A stretch of DNA of 64,000 nucleotides from CAZLYF01 sp964586835 (GTDB lineage: Bacteria; Bacillota; Clostridia; Christensenellales; Aristaeellaceae), in NCBI GenBank assembly GCA_964586835.1, contig CAZPIC010000001.1, positions 69,876-133,875 on the forward strand. Reading direction: 5' to 3'. Under the pieces are notes generated by a model. The model searched no databases. It worked only from the letters and a program-made list of their open reading frames with translations, and was not told the origin of the DNA. Of the stretch, positions 42,640 through 51,772 are shown piece after piece. The position numbers and the translations under genes are program-made. Each line of letters opens with the position of its first letter. The first letter of the stretch is position 1.

Positions 42640-43281
42640 TGGATAAAAAGGAAAATAAACTGCCATATGTGAGGGGCAGTCTGTCCGCAGCACCCTGGCG
42701 CGGGCTGCCATGGACAATCGGAACCGCACTGTGGTATTCTGAGCAGGCGGCAGGAAGGGGCGCGCATAGAGGAGAAGGAGGATGACGGTCTTCTTGCAGG
42801 TGGAGGAGACCCTTCGTCTGCAGTGAGGTGCCTGCTTTCTGCAGCACTCCTCGACTGGGCCAAGCGGGCTCATAAGCGCCTCTGGGCTTGCGCCGCTGGT
42901 AGGCGTGTCTTCGCGGATCATGTGCAGGCTTGCGATGACGTGCTGGGGTTGACTATGCGGGAAGTGATGCTGGGTGCATGTTGCTTCCGATGGACGATGG
43001 TCAGCGTGTTGGAGCCTGAACGCAGATTTTGGGTCTTGGTGGATGAGCCGATACTCCCTGTGTTCGAAGAAATACCCTGTGATGCTGCGAGTCTTCTGCG
43101 CATTCGGGAATACTCCACTCGCAGCGACAGCCCCTTATCGCAGCGAGCGCTTGCCGAAAGGGCGTGGACTTTTTGCCCCCCGAAGAAATCTCCATGATCG
43201 GGCGGGGGGGCGGGGTCTGCCAGGAACCGTTCGGGTGGGGCGGATGAATGGTCTGATGCGATCCGGGAAGGAAGGCTTCCT
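42640..43281. other. 640-bp space with no gene I can support
   Basis: This stretch between the RNA promoter and parA contains an open frame of 124 codons (42823-43197, plus) and overlapping minus-strand frames. None has a convincing start region, recognisable motifs or normal composition (the plus frame is unusually rich in Cys and Trp). A weak plus-strand promoter (TGGACA, 18 bp, TATTCT near 42712-42741) and an AGGAGG followed by a 14-codon frame are present. It may be promoter and leader sequence of parA, or an eroded gene. Confidence 0.4.
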
Positions 43282-44040
43282 TTGGGGAAAATGATAGCTG
43301 TTGCCAACCAGAAAGGCGGCGTGGGTAAAACAACGACGGCCGTCAACCTGGCTGCCGCCCTTGCGGACCTGCACTGCCCTGTCCTGCTTGCGGATATCGA
43401 CCCACAGGGCAATGCGACGAGTGGTCTGGGCATCCGCGCTGGTAAAGACACCTCCTATGAGGTCTTGATCGGTGCTACCCGCGCAGCCTCAGCTGTGATC
43501 CCGACGCGCGTGGAGGGGCTGAGCCTCCTTCCCAGCGACATTCGTCTGGCTGCCGCGGAGGTGGAACTGGTCAATGTTGACCGCAGGGAATTTCGGTTGA
43601 AGGATGCGCTTGAGGGTCTTCGGGATGCATACCGCTACATTCTGATCGATTGCCCTCCCTCCCTCGGGCTTCTGACCGTCAACGCGCTGACAGCCGCCGA
43701 CAGTGTGCTGATCCCTATCCAATGTGAGTACTATGCGTTAGAGGGGGTCACGGCTCTGACCAATACCGTCGGTAGAATCCAGCGTTCGGTCAACAAGGAC
43801 CTGAACGTGGAGGGCGTGGTCCTGACCATGTTTGACGGGCGCACCAACTTGTCCCTGCAGGTTGCCGCCGAGGTGAAGAAGCACTTCAGGAATAAGGTCT
43901 TTTCCGCGATTGTGCCGCGAAACGTGCGCCTGGGCGAAGCGCCCAGCCATGGCCGGCCCATAGGCCAGTACGATCCAAAAAGCGTCGGCGCTGAGGCTTA
44001 CCGTGCGCTTGCCCTTGAGCTGGTCCGCCGCAATGAATAG
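43282..44040 (+). CDS. parA: ParA/Soj chromosome-partitioning ATPase
   Basis: A 252-aa Walker-type ATPase that drives origin segregation with ParB and regulates replication initiation in Firmicutes. The deviant Walker A KGGVGKTTT is at 11-19, preceded by the usual MIAVANQ. DIDPQGNATSGLG and the Walker B ILIDCPPSLGLLT follow. Start TTG 43282 has AAGGAAGG six bases upstream; ATG 43291 would remove three residues. parB follows after 18 bp. The usual upstream rsmG/mnmG genes are absent. Confidence 0.95.
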   Translation: MGKMIAVANQKGGVGKTTTAVNLAAALADLHCPVLLADIDPQGNATSGLGIRAGKDTSYEVLIGATRAASAVIPTRVEGLSLLPSDIRLAAAEVELVNVDRREFRLKDALEGLRDAYRYILIDCPPSLGLLTVNALTAADSVLIPIQCEYYALEGVTALTNTVGRIQRSVNKDLNVEGVVLTMFDGRTNLSLQVAAEVKKHFRNKVFSAIVPRNVRLGEAPSHGRPIGQYDPKSVGAEAYRALALELVRRNE

Positions 44041-44058
44041 GCTGGAGGCAAGCCGCAG

Positions 44059-44898
44059 ATGAAGAAACAGGTTCTTGGACGGGGACTCGATGCCCTTTTG
44101 CCACAGAGCGATGAGCAGGGGCAGATCCTTGAGATTTCCGTAGCCGACATCGATGTAAATGCTGAGCAGCCAAGAAAAGATTTTGACGAGGAGACCCTGC
44201 GGGAGCTTGCAGCAAGCATCGCGCAGGTGGGCTTGCTTCAGCCAATCCTGGTCATCCGACAGGACGACCGATACAGGATCGTGGCGGGGGAGCGCCGGTT
44301 TCGTGCGGCGAAGATGGCTGGGCTGAGGCAGATCCCCTGTATACTCAGGGAGTTTTCGGAGACGGAGCAGCTGGTGGCATCGCTGATTGAAAACCTCCAG
44401 AGGGAGGATCTCAATCCCATCGAAGAAGCCTTGGCTGTCCGCGCGTTGATGGACGCCTGTGGGCTCACGCAAGAACAGGCGGCCGTCAGGCTGGGCAAAT
44501 CCCGGCCCGCAGTCGCCAACCTCCTGCGGCTTCTTTCTTTGCCCGAGACGGTGCAGGAACTGCTGCGCGGGGGCTTGATCAGTGGAGGGCATGCGCGCGT
44601 ACTCGCGGGGCTTCAGGACGCCCGCAGACAGCAGCAGCTGGCGGGAAGAGTGGTCACCGAAGGCCTTAGCGTACGCGAGCTGGAGCGGCTCTGTGCCAGT
44701 GAGAGCGCAAAACCAAGGCGTCAGAAACCAACAGAGGCTGTTCCGCTGGAGTTGAAGGACTTTGAGGACCGACTGAGGGAGACGATCGGGCTGAGGGCAA
44801 GCGTCAGAGGAAACCTGTCGCGGGGCAGGATCATCCTGAGCTACCGATCCAAGGAAGAGCTCGACTATGCCTATTCTGCTATCGAAAAGCTGCTGTAA
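44059..44898 (+). CDS. parB: ParB/Spo0J partition protein
   Basis: A 279-aa centromere-binding CTPase that loads at parS and spreads on DNA. The N-terminus RGLDALLP is typical; the ParB/Srx CTP-binding domain has GERRFRAAKMAG near 77-88 and ENLQREDLNPIEEA (about 113-126). A helix-turn-helix follows (LTQEQAAVRLGKSRPAVANLLRL region, 135-160), then a C-terminal dimerisation domain. It starts behind TGGAGGC, 18 bp after parA. I found no consensus parS palindrome in the window. A bidirectional terminator follows. Confidence 0.95.
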   Translation: MKKQVLGRGLDALLPQSDEQGQILEISVADIDVNAEQPRKDFDEETLRELAASIAQVGLLQPILVIRQDDRYRIVAGERRFRAAKMAGLRQIPCILREFSETEQLVASLIENLQREDLNPIEEALAVRALMDACGLTQEQAAVRLGKSRPAVANLLRLLSLPETVQELLRGGLISGGHARVLAGLQDARRQQQLAGRVVTEGLSVRELERLCASESAKPRRQKPTEAVPLELKDFEDRLRETIGLRASVRGNLSRGRIILSYRSKEELDYAYSAIEKLL

Positions 44899-44971
44899 AG
44901 CCAAGGAAGAGAGGCTGATGTGTTGGCGGCGCCTGCACGTGGGGATCGCCGCTTCCTCGCCGTCCGTAGGG

Positions 44972-45009
44972 AAAAAGCCGCCTCCGTACCATGCCGGGGG
45001 CGGCTTTTT
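44972..45009. terminator. Bidirectional terminator between parB and the winged-helix gene
   Basis: An 11-bp perfect stem, AAAAAGCCGCC/GGCGGCTTTTT (44972-44982/44999-45009), gives T runs on both strands. It serves the convergent parAB and 45026-45367 transcripts. Confidence 0.9.
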
Positions 45010-45025
45010 GTTCAAGGACGCACGG

Positions 45026-45367
45026 TCAGCTGGCCAACTCGCCAATCTCGGCGCGCGGGCTCATCCTATAGCCCTTTCCATGTACCGTTTCGATGAGAAA
45101 GGCGCCGAGTTTCCTTCGGAGTCGCTGCACGTGTACGTCCACGGTGCGCGTCTTGCCCGGAGACTGGAAACCCCAGACGTTTTTCAGCAGATCGTCCCGG
45201 GTCAGGACCAGGCCGGAATTCCTCGCAAATTCGCTTATAAGCAGATATTCCTGCATGGTCAGCCGACAGGGTTTGCCGTTGACCATGACGGTTTGATGCG
45301 CTGCGTTCAGGCTGACCTGTGTCCGTGGATCCCCGTCACGGGTTTTCGCGTTCACTATCGCATTCAT
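45026..45367 (-). CDS. Stand-alone OmpR/PhoB-type winged-helix protein
   Basis: A 113-aa protein consisting of little more than the C-terminal DNA-binding domain of an OmpR-type response regulator. It has the alpha-loop LTMQEYLLISEFARNSGLVLTRDDLL, the recognition helix in RTVDVHVQRLRRKLG, and the wing ETVHGKGYRM. No receiver domain precedes it and no histidine kinase is nearby. ATG 45367 lies six bases after GAGGTG; a longer frame to 45385 overlaps that site. Without a receiver it cannot be controlled by phosphorylation, so it is probably a constitutive or ligand-free regulator. Confidence 0.85.
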   Translation of the reverse strand: MNAIVNAKTRDGDPRTQVSLNAAHQTVMVNGKPCRLTMQEYLLISEFARNSGLVLTRDDLLKNVWGFQSPGKTRTVDVHVQRLRRKLGAFLIETVHGKGYRMSPRAEIGELAS

Positions 45368-45608
45368 TGACATCACCTCAAGCATTCAACGTTTCAGCGC
45401 GGGGAATTCATGCATGCTGTCTTCTCCCGCGTGAAGGGAGCGCGGGCGCAGCCAAGGCATGGCTTGGGCAAAAACGCCGCTGTTTCATCCTACCATACAG
45501 ATATGAACAGAAGATGGACGAACTGGAAACATGGCGTCGGGGAAGGCGCGGCTTGATGACGCGCTGGCTATCAGGACGCGTGGACACACAGGATGGAGGA
45601 CAAAAAGG

Positions 45609-46283
45609 ATGGCTGCCATCAGGGCGCTGGTCGTTGCCGATAAGGAAAGCGAATATATCTGGGATCATTTTGACCGCTCGGTCTTCGCTGGGGTCGACGT
45701 GATCATATCCTGTGGGGATTTGAAGGCAAGCTATCTTTCCTTCCTGGTCACCATGATCCCTGCACCGCTTTTGTATGTCCCAGGCAATCACGATCACTCC
45801 TTTTTACTCCAGCCACCTGAAGGCTGCGATGACCTGACAGAGAAGATGGCGGTCGTCAAGGGGGTTCGCTTCATCGGATTTGGGGGTTGCCTGAGCCGCA
45901 GCCCTAAGCCCTTTCATTATTCGGAAAAGGACGCGTTCAGGCAGGTGCAGCGCCGCATGCCCGAGATTTGCCAGCACGGGGGGTTTGACGTCCTTGTGAC
46001 GCATGCCCCGGCGAGGGGCTTGGGCGACGGGGATGGGTTTCACCGGGGACTTTCCTCGTACAGGACGCTGTTGGACCACTTCGCTCCTTCCTATCACTTT
46101 CACGGGCACAATCACTTGAGCTATTCATCGTCTAAAAGGCAAATCAGGCACGGCTCCACGGAAGTGATTAACGCGTATGGTTACGTTCTCATGGATCTTC
46201 AGGTGGACGCAGGAGGATCGGGGCGCCTTTCTTACCTTAAGACGCGCTACGACTGGAGGCGGGCTCATGCAAGAGAACTTTGA
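45609..46283 (+). CDS. Calcineurin-like metallophosphoesterase
   Basis: A 224-aa protein with the calcineurin-fold motifs: ISCGDLKASY (GD box), VPGNHDHSF (GNHD box), THAPARGLG and FHGHNH (GHxH box). An N-terminal ALVVADKESEY replaces the common DxH motif, so one metal ligand may be altered. ATG 45609 has GGAGG nine bases upstream; the frame continues to 45531 without a better site. The next gene begins 17 bp inside its 3' end with a GGAGG site, so the pair is coupled. The substrate is unknown (nucleotide, phosphoprotein or phosphodiester). Confidence 0.82.
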   Translation: MAAIRALVVADKESEYIWDHFDRSVFAGVDVIISCGDLKASYLSFLVTMIPAPLLYVPGNHDHSFLLQPPEGCDDLTEKMAVVKGVRFIGFGGCLSRSPKPFHYSEKDAFRQVQRRMPEICQHGGFDVLVTHAPARGLGDGDGFHRGLSSYRTLLDHFAPSYHFHGHNHLSYSSSKRQIRHGSTEVINAYGYVLMDLQVDAGGSGRLSYLKTRYDWRRAHAREL

Positions 46284-48156
46284 ACGGGCAGCCCGGTACG
46301 AATATGAGAAGGCGTACAGACAGGGCCGCCGTGAGCTTGGGGCAAGGGCTACCGGGAGAGAAGGCGGCATGCTGGCGGTCCTGGATGAGCGGATTGAGGA
46401 CACGCGCATCATGGCTTATGTCCGTCTGCCGGACAGGGAGATCCTGCTGGACAGGATTTCCGGGACCTATACCTCGAGCCGCGCGCGATCCTTTAGCTAC
46501 GGCTTCATGCCTCTGCATCCGGAGGAGAGCGAGTTTGCGCGCAAATGGATGAACCTGTGCGCCATTCACTTGGGGCAGGGGCTGCGCGATCCCATTGAGG
46601 TCTATGAATACCTGTGGGACTACTACGTTGTGGAAGGAAACAAGCGTGTCAGCGTACTCAAGCACTTTTCGGTGCTCTCTGTTCGGGCGCAAATCACGCG
46701 GCTGGTGCCTCAGCTGGACCCACAGGACCCCCGGACCTCTGTGTACTACGCGTTTTTGCACTATGACAGGGGAGGCCTGTTTAAGGGAATCCGTCTATCG
46801 GAATCCCTGAAGTACGAGCAGCTCTCCACCCTTGAAACCCGTTTGCTCCAAGCTCTTGGAGAGAGGGAGAAGCCGGACTTCAACAAAATGCTCCTGCGTT
46901 TTGAAGCCGCCTACAGGGAAGCGGGAAACGCCTCCTTCTGCCTGGGGGACGCCTTTCTTGAATATCTGAGGGTGTACGGGTTTATCCTGGATACATCAGC
47001 AGCTGAGATTTCAAGGCGAATCAGCGCACTTCAACCCCAGCTGGAGCTTGTCGGCAGCGTTTCTGCCGAGCCCAGACTCGTCCTTGAAAAAAGGGACGAG
47101 GCACCCGGCTTGTTTGCCCGCCTGTTTGGCCCGCGCAAGACTGCCCGCGTGATCTTTGTCTATGAGGAAGGCCGAACGGCTGCCAACTGGATTGGCGCCC
47201 ATGAACGGGGACGCCTTCTGATGCAAGAGGAGCTTGGGGACAGCGTTGTCTCACGCGGGGTTGACGGGCTGGCGCCTGAAAACATGGATAGGCTGCTTGA
47301 GTCTGACGCTGCGGATGCAGATCTGCTGCTGGTCACCTCTTCAAAACTCGCTGTGCCTGCTCTGCGCTATGCGCTGGAACACCCTGACTGCCTGACCCTT
47401 GTCTACTCCCGCGCGCGGCCCGACTACAGCGTTGGCACTTATTATGGCCGATACTATGAGGCTGTCTTTCTCTGTGGGGTCGCGGCGGGCCTTGTGACCC
47501 GGACGGACACTGTGGCCTATGTCACCCCAAGGGTCAGCGGCGTCAGGCACTCGTCGGATATCAATGCCTTTGCCTTGGGAGTCTCCTCTGTGCGTCCTGA
47601 GGCGCGGGTGCTGCTGGTGACAAAAGGCGTGCTTCCCGAAGACCCTCACAGCTGCGCGTTTGGCATCCGCCTGGCGGCCGCGGAAGGAGCGGACACAGTG
47701 CTCTCGCCAGCCTACCCCGGGCTGAACCTGCCCGGGATCCCGGAAGGAGCCTTTTCTTTGTTACTGGGCCTGGATGGGCAGGGCGAGCCTGCACGGTATC
47801 TGGCCACTCCCGCTTGGGACTGGGGAAGGTTCTATACGGAGATCGTCAGGAGCTACCTAAACGGCAGCCTGGAAATGTTACGTCACATCAACCGGTCCGG
47901 CCCCGGGGTGGCCGGGCTGTGGTGGGGCCTGGGCACAGGGGTGCTCAGGTTTGAGATGGCGGACTTTGTGGGCTCCACCCCGAGGAACCTCCTGCACTTC
48001 CTTTCCGACAGCATGAAGCTTGGGCGCTTCAATCCTTTTCACGGTCCCCTGCGTGACAGGTCCGGGGCCCTTCGGATTCATGAAGACAACGACGCCAAAC
48101 CCTATGAGATCCTCAGCATGGATTGGATTGCCGACTTTGTTAGGGTGATGGAATAG
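46267..48156 (+). CDS. Cytosolic BMP-domain protein with a long N-terminal extension
   Basis: A 629-aa protein without signal peptide. Residues 1 to about 290 form a helical domain I do not recognise (YVVEGNKRVSVLKHF and FMPLHPEESEFARKW are its most distinctive parts). Residues about 295-610 resemble the basic-membrane-protein (Bmp/PnrA) nucleoside-binding fold, with ALEHPDCLTLVYS, GRYYEAVFLCGVAAG and VSGVRHSSDINAFALG. PnrA-like proteins are normally lipoproteins of purine-nucleoside ABC importers; here the domain must act inside the cell, perhaps as a nucleoside sensor. ATG 46267 follows GGAGG and overlaps the phosphoesterase gene. Confidence 0.72.
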   Translation: MQENFERAARYEYEKAYRQGRRELGARATGREGGMLAVLDERIEDTRIMAYVRLPDREILLDRISGTYTSSRARSFSYGFMPLHPEESEFARKWMNLCAIHLGQGLRDPIEVYEYLWDYYVVEGNKRVSVLKHFSVLSVRAQITRLVPQLDPQDPRTSVYYAFLHYDRGGLFKGIRLSESLKYEQLSTLETRLLQALGEREKPDFNKMLLRFEAAYREAGNASFCLGDAFLEYLRVYGFILDTSAAEISRRISALQPQLELVGSVSAEPRLVLEKRDEAPGLFARLFGPRKTARVIFVYEEGRTAANWIGAHERGRLLMQEELGDSVVSRGVDGLAPENMDRLLESDAADADLLLVTSSKLAVPALRYALEHPDCLTLVYSRARPDYSVGTYYGRYYEAVFLCGVAAGLVTRTDTVAYVTPRVSGVRHSSDINAFALGVSSVRPEARVLLVTKGVLPEDPHSCAFGIRLAAAEGADTVLSPAYPGLNLPGIPEGAFSLLLGLDGQGEPARYLATPAWDWGRFYTEIVRSYLNGSLEMLRHINRSGPGVAGLWWGLGTGVLRFEMADFVGSTPRNLLHFLSDSMKLGRFNPFHGPLRDRSGALRIHEDNDAKPYEILSMDWIADFVRVME

Positions 48157-49468
48157 GCAAAATCCACAGAGAGTCCCCCCCGTCCGGACTGGTCTGTTCC
48201 ACGCGGATGAGGCTGCCGAGGCTGGCCATTCTCTGGTCGATCAGCGAAAGTGCGCTTCGGAGGGCTCTTTCCCTGGCAGGATGTGTGACCATGACGATGG
48301 GGACGCTCTGTGCGCTGACGGGGTTGCGCTGCATGAGCGTCTTGATGCTGATGCCCTTTTCTGCGAAACAGGTGGCTACATGCCCCAATACCCCCGGCCG
48401 ATCGGCAGCCGAAAAGCGCAGGTAGAACTCGCAAGCCCAGTCATCTTCCACCGTCAGCTCCCGGGGGAGGTCTGCCTCGTTGCGGAAGGTGGGGGCGGGG
48501 TGCTTCAGGCGTCCTGCTGCCTGGAGCATGTCGCCTACGACAGCGCTTGAGGTTGGCCCGCTGCCCGCACCTCGGCCAAAGAGCATCATCTCTCCGCAGG
48601 CGTGTCCGCGCAGGTAGATGGCGTTGAAGCTGCCGCTTACAGAAGCCAGGGGGTGCGCGTCTGGGATGAAGGTCGGATGAACCCTGGCGTCCACCCTGTT
48701 CCCTGCGCGCCTGGCGATGGCCAGCAACTTGAGCGTGAAGCCCAGATCCCTACCAAAAGCAAGGTCCTGGGCGGTGATCCGGCTGATGCCCTCACGGTAT
48801 ACATGCTTCCAGGGAATGCGGGAATGAAAGGCCAGGGAAGCTAGGATGCTCAACTTGTAAACAGCATCATGCCCGTCTACATCGCTGGAGGGGTCCGGTT
48901 CCGCAAGCCCGAGACGCTGAGCTTCCTCAAGCGCCTGCGCGTAGTCTTCTCCGCTCCCGCTCATGGCGCTCAGGATGTGGTTTGTCGTTCCATTGACAAT
49001 GCCCATCAGGGTGTCGATGCGGTTGGCCTGCAGAGACTCGCTCAGCGTGCGGATGATGGGGATGGCGCCGCACACGCTGCCTTCGAAATAAAGGCCTCCG
49101 CCCCCCTCGTCTTCCGCCTCGCGGAATCGGTGCCAGTTCATGGCCATGGCCATCTTGTTGGCGGTGACGACGGTTTTTCCGTGCTTGAGGGCACGGAGGA
49201 TGTAGGTGCTAGCGGGTTCTTCGCCGCCCATCAGCTCCACCACCAGGGAGATGTACGGATCATCCAGCACCTCTGTGGGCTCCGTGGTGAGCAGATTCTT
49301 TGGGACTTGAGCCTCCCGCTGTTTGTCGACATCACGCACCAGGATGCGCTTGATCAGAAACCGGACGCCGCGTCTGTGCGCGATCTCATCAGAAAAGGAC
49401 TCAATTAACCGAAAGACGCCACAGCCAATGTTTCCGCAGCCCAGCAAGCCTGTCACGATGGTTTTCAT
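48140..49468 (-). CDS. hom: Homoserine dehydrogenase
   Basis: Reduces aspartate semialdehyde to homoserine on the way to threonine and methionine. The 442-aa product has the NAD(P) loop GLLGCGNIG (7-15), ANKMAMA, the catalytic-region GIVNGTTNHILS, GLAEPDPSSDVDGHDAVYKL, and a C-terminal ACT domain (about 355-430) for allosteric control. ATG 49468 has GGAGGACAGCGC upstream. The frame stays open a further 252 codons, antisense to gdhA, but that extension is not coding. Its 3' end overlaps the convergent BMP gene by 17 bp. Confidence 0.95.
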   Translation of the reverse strand: MKTIVTGLLGCGNIGCGVFRLIESFSDEIAHRRGVRFLIKRILVRDVDKQREAQVPKNLLTTEPTEVLDDPYISLVVELMGGEEPASTYILRALKHGKTVVTANKMAMAMNWHRFREAEDEGGGGLYFEGSVCGAIPIIRTLSESLQANRIDTLMGIVNGTTNHILSAMSGSGEDYAQALEEAQRLGLAEPDPSSDVDGHDAVYKLSILASLAFHSRIPWKHVYREGISRITAQDLAFGRDLGFTLKLLAIARRAGNRVDARVHPTFIPDAHPLASVSGSFNAIYLRGHACGEMMLFGRGAGSGPTSSAVVGDMLQAAGRLKHPAPTFRNEADLPRELTVEDDWACEFYLRFSAADRPGVLGHVATCFAEKGISIKTLMQRNPVSAQSVPIVMVTHPARERALRSALSLIDQRMASLGSLIRVEQTSPDGGDSLWILPIPSP

Positions 49469-49684
49469 GCGCTGTCCTCCTATAATAAAGCCGCGCACGG
49501 CGGCAAAAAGCTGCTGAGCGCAGCTTGATTGTACCATCCTCTTGACCAAAGCGGAACCTGAGGCCGGCGCAGCCGTAAGGCCATACAATGAAAAAACACA
49601 CCCACCCCTGTTCGGAAGAATGGTTTTTCTATACAATTCCTGCGGACAGGAAGCGCCGAACCTGGCGCTGAAGGAGATGATGGG

Positions 49685-51022
49685 ATGAACCGGTATGTAG
49701 CCCAGGTGCTTAAGGATCTTTCCCAGCGCTGTGTCCACGAGAGGGAGTTCCTGCAGGCTGCTGAGGAAGTCCTTCCTTCCCTCTCCGCTGTGTTTGACAG
49801 GCACCCCGCGTTTGAGAAGGCGGCACTGCTGGAACGCTTTGTGGAGCCGGAACGCTCGATCATTTTCCGGATCCCCTGGACCGATGACGCGGGGAAGAGC
49901 CGGGTCAACCGCGGATACCGCGTACAGTTCAGCAGTGCGATAGGGCCCTACAAAGGCGGTATGCGCTTTCATCCGACAGTCACGCTGAGCATCATGAAGT
50001 TCCTTGGCCTGGAGCAGGTGCTTAAAAACAGCCTGACGGGCCTGCCTCTTGGCGGCGCCAAGGGGGGATCGGACTTTAACCCCGCCGGCAAGAGTGACGG
50101 CGAAGTGCAGCGTTTCTGTCAGAGCCTGATGACGGAACTCTTCCGGCACATTGGAAGCGACGTGGACGTGCCTGCAGGCGACATCGGCGTCGGCGCACGC
50201 GAAGTGGGCTTCATGTATGGGCAATACAAACGCATCACGGGGGTTTATGAGGGGGCGATGACGGGGAAGGGCCTCTCCTATGGAGGCTCGCTGGTACGGA
50301 AAGAAGCAACCGGTTACGGCCTATGCTACTTGACAGAGGCGATGCTGGCGCGGCATGGAAGGTCCATGGACGGGATGCGGGTGCTGGTGTCCGGATCGGG
50401 CAATGTGGCGATGTATGCTGCTGAAAAAGCGGAGGAATGTGGCGCGAAGGTTCTTGCCATGAGCGACAGCGACGGGTTCATCCTGGACGAAGAGGGCATC
50501 AGGCTGGACGAAATAAAGAAGATTAAGGAAAAGGAACGCGGTCGGATCAGTGAATATGCCAAGCGCGTGCAGGGCAGCCGGTATGTACAGGGCAGTTCTT
50601 CTATCTGGTCTATTCCCTGTGACCTTGCCCTGCCCTGCGCCACGCAAAACGAGCTGGACGAGGAAGATGCGCGTCTGCTGGCAGACCATGGGGTCGTCGC
50701 GGTGGCGGAAGGGGCCAACATGCCGGTCAGACCCAAGGCGATTGCGTTGCTGAAGGCACGCGGCGTCCTCTTTGCCCCCGGGAAAGCGGCAAACGCAGGG
50801 GGCGTGGCGGTCAGCGCGCTGGAAATGAGCCAGAACGCCACGCACCTGGCTTGGTCCTTTGAAGAAGTGGACGGGAAGCTCAGGGAGATCATGGAAAGGA
50901 TCTTCAGACGCATCTCCGACGCTGCTGAAAACTACACTACAGAGGCTGATTACGCGGCCGGCGCGAATATCGCTGGATTTTTAAAGGTAGCGGAAGCCAT
51001 GATGTCGCAGGGGCTCGTGTAG
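49685..51022 (+). CDS. gdhA: Glutamate dehydrogenase (probably NADP-specific)
   Basis: A 445-aa hexameric-type GDH, assimilating ammonium onto 2-oxoglutarate. Substrate-site motifs are GGMRFHP and LPLGGAKGGSDFNPAGKSD with the catalytic Lys; the Rossmann loop is VLVSGSGNVAMYAAEKA near residue 236. Sequence style (VNRGYRVQFSSAIGPYKGG) matches the about 450-aa GdhA subgroup, generally NADP-dependent. The cofactor assignment rests on family resemblance only. The start follows GGAGATGATGGG. It is divergent from hom, with 216 bp of shared upstream DNA, and ends at a terminator shared with ferritin. Confidence 0.94.
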   Translation: MNRYVAQVLKDLSQRCVHEREFLQAAEEVLPSLSAVFDRHPAFEKAALLERFVEPERSIIFRIPWTDDAGKSRVNRGYRVQFSSAIGPYKGGMRFHPTVTLSIMKFLGLEQVLKNSLTGLPLGGAKGGSDFNPAGKSDGEVQRFCQSLMTELFRHIGSDVDVPAGDIGVGAREVGFMYGQYKRITGVYEGAMTGKGLSYGGSLVRKEATGYGLCYLTEAMLARHGRSMDGMRVLVSGSGNVAMYAAEKAEECGAKVLAMSDSDGFILDEEGIRLDEIKKIKEKERGRISEYAKRVQGSRYVQGSSSIWSIPCDLALPCATQNELDEEDARLLADHGVVAVAEGANMPVRPKAIALLKARGVLFAPGKAANAGGVAVSALEMSQNATHLAWSFEEVDGKLREIMERIFRRISDAAENYTTEADYAAGANIAGFLKVAEAMMSQGLV

Positions 51023-51043
51023 GCAGCGCAGGGAACGCCTGGC

Positions 51044-51074
51044 AAGGGGGAGGCGAACCGGCAGCCCCCTTTTT
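51044..51074. terminator. Terminator between gdhA and ferritin
   Basis: Stem AAGGGGG/CCCCCTT (51044-51050/51065-51071) with a 14-base loop and a T run to 51074. It has AA on the other side, so it is mainly for gdhA and possibly weakly bidirectional. Confidence 0.7.
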
Positions 51075-51091
51075 CAATTCCGGCGGAGCGT

Positions 51092-51604
51092 TTAGCCAAT
51101 CGTGAGCGACGGTGGGCTGTATGCACGGCTCGCCAGTTCGCGGTCGAGCATATACAGGTCCCTGTGCTCGGACCCCAGAAGCTCCATTTTCTGTATGAGC
51201 TCGTGGGCGTTGGCTTCTTCCTCGCCCTGTTCTCGGATAAACCATTCCAGGAACTGGACCGAATGATAGTCCTTTTCCTTCAGGGCAACCTCATAGATGT
51301 CGTTGATGGAGGCTGTGACATACTCTTCGTGAGCGAGACCTGCCTTCAGCACGTCCAGACAGCTGTGGTAGGCTGCATGGGGCTTGGCGATGGGCTCAAG
51401 ATTGACCTCTTCGTTGACATAGTGGAGGAAATCAAAGAACAGCATCGCGTGGTCGCGCTCCTCCTGTGCCTGCACGCGGTACCAGTGGGCAAGGCCTGTG
51501 AGCCCCTTTCCCATGAAAAAGTTAGAAAAATCAAGATACAGGTAGCCGGAGTAAAACTCTTTGTTGATCTGCTCGTTGATCATTTTCGCAACCTGTTTGT
51601 TCAT
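51092..51604 (-). CDS. ftnA: Ferritin (bacterial, Ftn type)
   Basis: A 170-aa non-heme ferritin that oxidises and stores iron in a 24-mer shell. Ferroxidase-centre residues are in register with the family: Glu16, Tyr23, Glu49 and His52 (in QEERDHAMLF), plus the later QGEEEANAHEL segment. Start at 51604 follows GAGAGGAAG. It is a single gene convergent with gdhA. No iron-box or Fur-like palindrome was recognised upstream. Confidence 0.95.
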   Translation of the reverse strand: MNKQVAKMINEQINKEFYSGYLYLDFSNFFMGKGLTGLAHWYRVQAQEERDHAMLFFDFLHYVNEEVNLEPIAKPHAAYHSCLDVLKAGLAHEEYVTASINDIYEVALKEKDYHSVQFLEWFIREQGEEEANAHELIQKMELLGSEHRDLYMLDRELASRAYSPPSLTIG

Positions 51605-51736
51605 GCCCGTCTTCCTCTCTGGGAAATAGGATCCTTCCTGGCTTCCGTTTATTCCCCCCCTATTCTACCTCGCACGCGAGGACTCAAACAGGCTGCAGCA
51701 GCCTTTGGACGAGGCTTCTTAAATATTCCAAAGCCC

Positions 51737-51765
51737 TTGACAATCGGGCGCTGTCGTGTTAATTT
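51737..51765 (+). promoter_or_regulatory. Heat-shock operon promoter
   Basis: Perfect TTGACA (51737-51742), 17-bp spacer, TAATTT (51760-51765), ending 7 bp before the CIRCE operator. Confidence 0.85.
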
Positions 51766-51772
51766 GTGGACG

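Noticed and set aside
42823..43197. 124-codon plus-strand ORF upstream of parA (possible rsmG remnant)
   Set aside because: No methyltransferase motifs, odd Cys/Trp-rich composition and no proper ribosome site; not supported as a gene.
49469..50224. 252-codon upstream continuation of the hom frame antisense to gdhA
   Set aside because: A GGAGG site and the family N-terminus place the hom start at 49468; the extension is a shadow of gdhA in GC-rich DNA.
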